DNA of 10,785 nucleotides from the NCBI GenBank assembly GCA_023432075.1, contig JAEYVD010000089.1, positions 1 through 10,785 on the forward strand. Reading direction: 5' to 3'. Made by a program: the position numbers and the translations under genes. How positions within the stretch are numbered: the first letter of the stretch is position 1; each line of letters begins with the position of its first letter. The notes below the pieces were generated by a model that was not told the origin of the DNA, made no database searches, and saw nothing but the letters and a program-made list of their open reading frames with translations. The DNA is from Pseudomonadota bacterium (GTDB lineage: Bacteria > Pseudomonadota > Gammaproteobacteria > Burkholderiales > Burkholderiaceae_B). Shown piece after piece: positions 6,586 to 10,785 of this stretch.

Positions 6586-7005
6586 TTAATCGACATTGAA
6601 GCCGCCCGGCCCCGCGTGCCCAAGCAATTCCCGAGCGCATTGGACTGCTTCTGCCGGTGTCGCCACCGCCAGGAACGGCAGGCCGAAGGCGCGGGCCATC
6701 TTTTCGCCGCGCTTGCGCAGCTTGTGCAGGGCCTGGGCATCGCGTTCGACCGCGATGAACGCCCGGCAGCGCGCCCGCAGGCGGGGCATGTTGGCCGTCT
6801 GCCACTCGATCATCGCCTTGCGGTCGTCGTGCGCGGCCTCATGGCGCGTGTCGGGCACCACCATGACGAACGTGCGCGGGTTCTCCACCAGCAGCTCCAT
6901 TTCCCGGATCCACGCGGCCGAATAGCCGAGCGGCGCGCCGCCGTGCCGGGCCATCACGATGGGAAACTGCGACAGGTCGTGAAAGAAGAATTGGTCGTGG
7001 TTCAT
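6586..7005 (-). CDS. Conserved-looking protein of unknown function
   Basis: I do not recognise this 139-residue protein. It begins MNHDQFFFHDLSQFP and alternates predicted strands and helices: FPIVMARHGG, a helix near WIREMELLVE, strand FVMVVPD, helix, strand CRAFIAVER, helix, strand PFLAVATP, helix AEAVQCARELL. The pattern suggests a small alpha/beta fold, perhaps STAS-like, but I cannot name a family. It is soluble, with no signal peptide or membrane segment. Its ATG overlaps the stop of the Fur-family gene as ATGA (7002-7005), and CGGAG lies 8 bases upstream. It is therefore translationally coupled to the regulator and presumably shares its iron-linked control. Roles as a partner of the regulator or as an iron-stress protein are both open. 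Confidence 0.8.
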   Translation of the reverse strand: MNHDQFFFHDLSQFPIVMARHGGAPLGYSAAWIREMELLVENPRTFVMVVPDTRHEAAHDDRKAMIEWQTANMPRLRARCRAFIAVERDAQALHKLRKRGEKMARAFGLPFLAVATPAEAVQCARELLGHAGPGGFNVD

Positions 7006-7445
7006 TCGAAGGCTCCGTGGGGCAGCAGGGCAGGGTCGTCCTTGGCGCAGCCGCAGCTGCCGTAAAGCACGAGACTGTAGGAATTCAGTTCAAAGCCGCA
7101 GCGCCGCGCGATCTTCCTGACCAATTGCGCCATGGCGGGATCGCTGGATTCCCGGATCTGGCCGCACCGCGTGCAGACCAGGTGGTCGTGATGTCCCTTG
7201 TCGTTCAGTTCGAACACGTTGGTGTGCGAATCGAGCTGGGTGCGCTTGAGCAGGCCGGCGTGCTCCAGTTGCGTGATCACCCGGTACACCGTGGCAAGGC
7301 CAATATTGCTGTGGTCCGAGATGAGGCGGCGGTAGATGTCCGCGGCGCTCATGTGCTCGTCCGCGTGGCGGTGGAAGATGTCCAGGATCTTCATCCGCGG
7401 AAAGGTGGCTTTGATGCCGGCGTCGCGCAGCCGTGTGTGGTCCAT
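7002..7445 (-). CDS. Fur-family metalloregulator
   Basis: This 147-residue Fur-family repressor opens with the DNA-binding domain. It includes KATFPRMKILDIF (12-24) and the recognition helix region GLATVYRVITQLEHAGLL (49-66). Metal-ligand positions known from Fur are present: His31 near the hinge, Glu79 in FEL, and HHDH (85-88). The structural CxxC (Cys91, Cys94) lies in HLVCTRCG. The C terminus has Cys131-Gly-Cys133 instead of the usual CxxC. Length is normal for Fur. ATG 7445 has an AGGGAG 7 bases upstream; upstream in-frame starts would add a non-family extension reaching into the Fur box. The gene heads a leftward operon and is divergent from an AraC-family gene. It may be a Fur paralogue rather than the main fur; a Zur- or Mur-like specificity cannot be excluded. 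A Fur box in its promoter suggests autoregulation. Confidence 0.93.
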   Translation of the reverse strand: MDHTRLRDAGIKATFPRMKILDIFHRHADEHMSAADIYRRLISDHSNIGLATVYRVITQLEHAGLLKRTQLDSHTNVFELNDKGHHDHLVCTRCGQIRESSDPAMAQLVRKIARRCGFELNSYSLVLYGSCGCAKDDPALLPHGAFE

Positions 7446-7476
7446 GAAATTTCTCCCTTCGGGGGCTGATACCCGA

Positions 7477-7504
7477 TTGATGAGAATGATGTACATTTTC
7501 AAAT
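7477..7504 (+). promoter_or_regulatory. Candidate promoter of the AraC-family gene
   Basis: TTGATG (7477-7482, four of six) and TCAAAT (7499-7504, four of six) are 16 bp apart. The Fur box fills almost exactly the space between them. This is the geometry of a Fur-repressed promoter. Individual box matches are modest. Confidence 0.35.
7482..7500. promoter_or_regulatory. Fur box in divergent promoter region
   Basis: GAGAATGATGTACATTTTC matches the classical 19-bp Fur box GATAATGATAATCATTATC at 14 of 19 positions. With its flanks it forms an inverted repeat TGAGAAT (7481-7487) / ATTTTCA (7495-7501). It lies 37 bases upstream of the Fur-family start and 52 bases upstream of the AraC-family start. 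It could therefore control both directions, with repression in iron-replete cells. Confidence 0.7.
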
Positions 7505-7552
7505 GGACCCGCTAACGGGAATCCGTCAACCTGTACCTCAAACCTGCCAACC

Positions 7553-8335
7553 ATGCTTGAAGCGGCTGCCGCCCCCGCTCTGCCCGACGTCTTGCTGACG
7601 CCGTTCAGCTTGCGCCGGCGTCGGGAATCCAAAGGCATTTCGGTGCCCGCGCACGTCCATGCCGAGGGCATGCTGGTGCTGGTGCACGAGGGGCTCGTCA
7701 TGGTGCAGTCGGGCGATCGCGTGCTGACGGTGCTGCCGGGCAGCCTGGGCTGGATCCCGCCCGGCGTGCGGCATGGCGCGCGCTGGTTCGGCGAGGCGCG
7801 CGGCTCATTCCTGCATGTGCATCCCGGCATATGCGCACGCTTGCCCCCGCATTGCCGGGCGTGGCCCTCGTCCCGGCTGATCGAGGCGCTGGTCGAGCGC
7901 TTCATCGAGGGCTCGCCGCGCGAAACCCCGGCGGCCTATCAGGCACAACTCTTTGACGTGCTGCTGGAGGAGCTGAGGCAGCGCGGCGCCGAGGCGACCG
8001 TGCCGCTGCCGATGCCGGCCGATCCGCGCCTGCAGGACCTGGCCAACACGCTTCTGGATACGCCGGACGACACGGCGGGCATCGACGAATGGGCGCACCG
8101 GCTGAACATGTCTTCTCGCACCCTGATGCGGCGCTTTCGCCAGGAGACCGGCGTGACGTTGGGGCAGTGGCGTCAGCAGGCCAGGCTGCTGCGGGCGTTG
8201 GAAATGCTGTTCCGGGGCGGCTCCGTCACGCAGGCGGCGCTGTCGGTGGGATACGAAAGCACCAGCGCGTTCATCGGGAGCTTTCGCACGGCCTTCGGCA
8301 TGACGCCCACGCGCTATCTGGCGGATCGCGCCTAG
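7553..8335 (+). CDS. AraC-family regulator with cupin N-domain
   Basis: This 260-residue transcription factor has an N-terminal cupin-like sensor (about 20-95) with His34, His36 and His74 at positions typical of AraC_binding cupins. A helical linker follows. The C-terminal double helix-turn-helix domain (about 165-258) has first HTH IDEWAHRLNMSSRTLMRRF and second HTH VTQAALSVGYESTSAFIGSFRTAFG, closing with the family motif GMTPTRYL. The length is that of single-domain cupin AraC regulators such as the NimR-like type. The effector is unknown. It is divergent from the Fur-family gene and shares the Fur-box promoter region, which suggests an iron-responsive activator. Its own targets are not evident in the window. 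No Shine-Dalgarno precedes ATG 7553; a small CCCG/CGGG hairpin (7508-7519) lies in the leader. Confidence 0.92.
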   Translation: MLEAAAAPALPDVLLTPFSLRRRRESKGISVPAHVHAEGMLVLVHEGLVMVQSGDRVLTVLPGSLGWIPPGVRHGARWFGEARGSFLHVHPGICARLPPHCRAWPSSRLIEALVERFIEGSPRETPAAYQAQLFDVLLEELRQRGAEATVPLPMPADPRLQDLANTLLDTPDDTAGIDEWAHRLNMSSRTLMRRFRQETGVTLGQWRQQARLLRALEMLFRGGSVTQAALSVGYESTSAFIGSFRTAFGMTPTRYLADRA

Positions 8336-8368
8336 AGAGTGACCGCGAAGGGGGCGCCGCGGCGACCT

Positions 8369-8830
8369 TCAGGCGGCGGCGGGCTGGTCCGGATGCAGCG
8401 GGCCCTGCGGGTCGTTTTCGGCGTCGGGCCGCGGCGGCACGGGAGCCAGACCCAATCCCAGGCGCAGGCGCTGGCAATCCGGATTGGGCGATCCGTCCGG
8501 CATCCAGATGTCGAACTCGCGGCATGGCGTGGGCCGGTCTTCGTAGATGTCGCAGTGAATGCCGGGCTTGCCCAGTTCTCCGCGCAGCGAGATGCAGCGC
8601 CCGCCGCCCATCTCCGTACCCTTCATGCAGGCGCGCAGGGGGCTCATCTGCGTGACCAGTTCCAGCGGCACCTGGCCGCCGTTTTCGCCGGCCAGTTCAC
8701 CGACGTAAAAGGACACGCGAAAGTGCGCGCAACACGCACCGCAGTCCAGGCAGGGATTGGCCGACGGGTCGTCGCCGGCCAGCACGGTAGGCGACACGAA
8801 GGTAACGAGGGAAGTCAGTGGCAGGGACAT
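8369..8830 (-). CDS. YkgJ-family cysteine cluster protein
   Basis: This 153-residue protein of the YkgJ/UPF0153 family (putative zinc- or iron-chelating domain) has the core cluster CLDCGACC (Cys27, 30, 33, 34) followed by HFRVSFY. It later has RCISLRGE and a C-terminal signature IHCDIYEDRPTPCREF, giving the usual Cys-rich metal site. Biochemical function is unknown for the family. The tail is Pro/Asp-rich. ATG 8830 places the first cysteine motif near residue 27, as expected; an upstream in-frame start at 8947 would add 39 Arg/Pro/Gly-rich residues. The Shine-Dalgarno is poor. The gene converges with the AraC-family gene (33-base gap, no terminator seen) and is divergent from tag. A GATAAT sequence near 8956-8961 on the minus strand could be its -10 box. 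Confidence 0.88.
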   Translation of the reverse strand: MSLPLTSLVTFVSPTVLAGDDPSANPCLDCGACCAHFRVSFYVGELAGENGGQVPLELVTQMSPLRACMKGTEMGGGRCISLRGELGKPGIHCDIYEDRPTPCREFDIWMPDGSPNPDCQRLRLGLGLAPVPPRPDAENDPQGPLHPDQPAAA

Positions 8831-9036
8831 GGGGCAAGGTCCGGAATGGCCTGTCCGGCTACCCGTCTTGGCGCATGCCGGGCCTGCGATGCGCCGCCCG
8901 CCGTGCTGATCCGACGGTGCGCGCGGCACTGGCCGGCGCCGAATCAAGGCCGGAAATATTATCTGGATTTGCGTTGCGGCCGCTACGACTTTTTTCAGGG
9001 ACGTTGCTGGAGTAGCATCGGTAGCCCGTCAGCCGT

Positions 9037-9042
9037 AAGGAG
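9037..9042 (+). promoter_or_regulatory. Shine-Dalgarno deciding TTG start of tag
   Basis: AAGGAG lies 7 bases before TTG 9050. No ATG occurs in frame before the conserved RCGW motif, so this site fixes a TTG start. The reading frame stays open far upstream (to 8339), but that part is the antisense of the YkgJ-family gene. Confidence 0.8.
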
Positions 9043-9049
9043 CGATCTC

Positions 9050-9667
9050 TTGTCCGCCAAAACCGATTTTCCCGATGGCCTTGCCCGTTGCGGCTGGGTG
9101 GACACGTCCACCGAATACATGGCCTATCACGACACCGAATGGGGCCGCCCGGAAGGCGACGATCGCGCGCTGTTCGAACAGCTCTGCCTGGAAGGTTTTC
9201 AGTCCGGGCTCAGCTGGCGCACCATCCTGAACAAGCGCGAGGCCTTCCGCCGCGGCTTCGCCAACTTCGATCCGGCCAGGCTTGCTACCTTCGGTGAACA
9301 GGAAGTCCAGGCGCTACTGGCTGATCCGGGCATCGTGCGCCATCGCGGCAAGATCGAAGCCATGATCAACAACTCTGCCCGCGCGCTGGAAATGATCGAC
9401 CGCGAAGGGTCCTTGGCCGCGTATTTCTGGCGCTTCGAAGCGCCGCCTTCCAAGGTGTCCACCTACGGCGCCTCGACCTCCGAACAGTCCGAAGCCCTGT
9501 CCAAGTCGCTCAAGAAACTTGGCTGGAAATTCGTGGGGCCGACCACGGTGTACGCCTTCATGCAGTCCGTGGGCATGGTCAATGACCACAGCCCCGGCTG
9601 CCATTGCCATGCGCTCGTCGAGAAAAAGCGCAAGGCGTTTGTTCGGCCGGGTGGCCGGTCAGCCTAA
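9050..9667 (+). CDS. tag: 3-methyladenine DNA glycosylase I (Tag)
   Basis: This 205-residue base-excision repair enzyme removes 3-methyladenine from alkylated DNA. It aligns by eye along its length with E. coli Tag (187 residues). Shared segments include RCGWVD (13-18), YHDTEWG (26-32), CLEGFQSGLSW (46-56, with active-site Glu48), IVRHRGKI, and GWKFVGPTTVYAFMQSVGMVNDH. Zinc ligands Cys14, His27, His180 and Cys184 correspond to the known Cys/His/His/Cys site of Tag. It starts with TTG behind an AAGGAG and has a short N-terminal extension plus a basic C-terminal tail. It is divergent from the YkgJ-family gene across about 220 bases. Its TAA overlaps the stop codon of the convergent phosphoglycerol transferase gene by 4 bases. 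It is probably expressed constitutively at a low level. Confidence 0.95.
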   Translation: MSAKTDFPDGLARCGWVDTSTEYMAYHDTEWGRPEGDDRALFEQLCLEGFQSGLSWRTILNKREAFRRGFANFDPARLATFGEQEVQALLADPGIVRHRGKIEAMINNSARALEMIDREGSLAAYFWRFEAPPSKVSTYGASTSEQSEALSKSLKKLGWKFVGPTTVYAFMQSVGMVNDHSPGCHCHALVEKKRKAFVRPGGRSA

Positions 9668-10785
9668 GGCGCCGTCTGCACCGGCGCCTGCGTGGGCAAG
9701 CTGTAGCGCCCCTCGCGGTAGGCCCAGCTCGGCCACAACGCGTGGGCCAGCGCCTCGGTTGCCAGTTCGGCGTTCAGCGGCGCGGGCGCGTAGTCCTCGG
9801 GGGCCGTGTAGCGGTACTGCACCGGGGGCTTGTTGGGCGCCAGCACCAGCAGGTCGTCTCCCTTCAGATACCCATAGGTGCTGTCGTACTGCATGATGGC
9901 GCGTCCGGGCGTGCTGCGCGTCAGGTCGTGGCCGATCATCGGGTGCTCGGTATCCACGCCAATCAGCGACAGCAGGGTGGGCGGCAGGTCGATCTGGCTG
10001 ATGATGCGGTCGTCGCGCCGCGCCTCGATGCCGGCGCCCAGGATCACGGCAGGAATGTGGAAGTGGCGCACCGGCACCAGGCTGGCGCCGAACACGCGCG
10101 AGTCATGGTCCGCCGCCACCAGGAAGACCGTGTTTTCCCAATACGGAGACGCCTTGGCGCGTTCGAAGAACCGGCCCAGCGCCCAGTCGGCGTAGCGCAC
10201 CGTGTTCTCGACGGTGGCAGGGTTGCCGTCGGTTTCGATGCGGCCCGCCGGGTACTCCCAAGGCGTATGGTTGGACACGCTGAACGCCAGCGTGAAGGTC
10301 GGCTGGTCGCCATCTTCGCGCAGCAGGCGGTCAAGCTGGTTGAACATGTCCTCGTCCGACGCGCCCCACGTGCCGACGAACGCGGGGTCCACGAAATCGG
10401 GCCGGTCGACGATCTGCTTGAAGCCGTTGCCCAGAAAGAAGCCCTTCATGTTGTCGAAGTGCGACTCGCCGCCATAGATGAAGCGCGAGTGATAACCGTG
10501 GCGCCCCAGCAGGTCGGCCAGCGAAAAGAACCCGCGCTGCGAGCGCGGCAGTTTCAGCACCGCTTGCGGGGGGGTGGGCAGGAACCCGGTGGTGACAGCT
10601 TCCAGTCCGCGCACCGAGCGGGTGCCGGTGGCGTAGGCGCGCGTGAAAGTCCAAGCCTCGCGCGCCAGCGCGTCCAGCTCCGGTGTCAGGTTGGCGCCGC
10701 CCAAGGCCGCGCTGTACTGCGCGCCCAGGCTTTCTTCAAGGATGATGACCAGATTGAGCGGGCGATGCGTCTTGCGCGTGGCCGG
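9664..10785 (-). CDS. LtaS/OpgB-type phosphoglycerol transferase (partial)
   Basis: This is the 3' part (373 residues visible) of a sulfatase-fold enzyme of the LTA synthase family; the 5' end lies beyond the window. The reading frame is open to the last base, so GGANL is internal. Alkaline-phosphatase-superfamily motifs are present. LNLVIILEES has the metal-binding Glu. ATGTRSVRGLEA (52-63) holds the nucleophile region. YGGESHFDNMKGFFLGNGF, SVSNHTPWEY (His173) and ADHDSRVFG (Asp226-His227, metal ligands) follow. In Gram-negative bacteria such proteins have N-terminal membrane helices and a periplasmic domain. They transfer phosphoglycerol, for example to osmoregulated periplasmic glucans; the acceptor here is unknown. 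The usual Thr of the TRT motif reads Ser57. The stop TAG (9666-9664) overlaps the tag stop. Confidence 0.88.
   Translation of the reverse strand, partial: PATRKTHRPLNLVIILEESLGAQYSAALGGANLTPELDALAREAWTFTRAYATGTRSVRGLEAVTTGFLPTPPQAVLKLPRSQRGFFSLADLLGRHGYHSRFIYGGESHFDNMKGFFLGNGFKQIVDRPDFVDPAFVGTWGASDEDMFNQLDRLLREDGDQPTFTLAFSVSNHTPWEYPAGRIETDGNPATVENTVRYADWALGRFFERAKASPYWENTVFLVAADHDSRVFGASLVPVRHFHIPAVILGAGIEARRDDRIISQIDLPPTLLSLIGVDTEHPMIGHDLTRSTPGRAIMQYDSTYGYLKGDDLLVLAPNKPPVQYRYTAPEDYAPAPLNAELATEALAHALWPSWAYREGRYSLPTQAPVQTAP

Noticed and set aside
8339..9049. Long N-terminal extension of the tag reading frame
   Set aside because: It is antisense to the YkgJ-family gene, shows no family similarity, and a strong Shine-Dalgarno marks TTG 9050.

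Overview
The window looks like chromosome of a high-GC betaproteobacterium, most likely family Alcaligenaceae (Achromobacter/Bordetella group). This rests on the G/C-biased third codon positions, the Bordetella-like look of the Fur-type regulator, a large classical autotransporter, and recognisable housekeeping genes such as tag. The genus is inferred; no search was run.

Left edge (1-291): a strong sigma70 promoter drives a tRNA-Lys(TTT). A terminator hairpin, four head-to-tail 13-bp repeats and a second, almost identical hairpin follow. The second hairpin also serves as terminator for the convergent autotransporter gene. The repeats beside a tRNA 3' end resemble the arm sites of tRNA-targeting integrases and may be an integration scar.

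292-3318 (minus strand): a 1008-residue type V autotransporter with signal peptide, glycine-rich repeat passenger and C-terminal beta-barrel. Two poly-A tracts lie in its first codons. The 360-bp gap up to 3678 is a divergent promoter region containing repeated GCAATC/GATTGC hexamers.

3679-6176 (plus strand): a tightly coupled pair, a patatin-like lipid acyl hydrolase and a GntP-family permease of the type often linked to 3-hydroxybutyrate.

6187-7553: the most coherent regulatory module. A Fur-family regulator, an unrecognised 139-residue protein (ATGA overlap) and a stand-alone ClpX-type four-cysteine zinc-binding protein read leftward. An AraC-family regulator (7553-8335) reads rightward. 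A good Fur box (7482-7500) lies in the short divergent promoter region, so the module is probably iron-responsive.

8369-10785: a YkgJ-type cysteine-cluster protein (minus), then tag, 3-methyladenine DNA glycosylase I (plus, TTG start). Last comes the 3' part of an LtaS/OpgB-type periplasmic phosphoglycerol transferase (minus) that runs off the window and overlaps tag by its stop codon. Most of the right half is ordinary chromosomal backbone. The parts worth a second look are the tRNA-flanking repeat block, the autotransporter start and the Fur/AraC/zinc-finger module.
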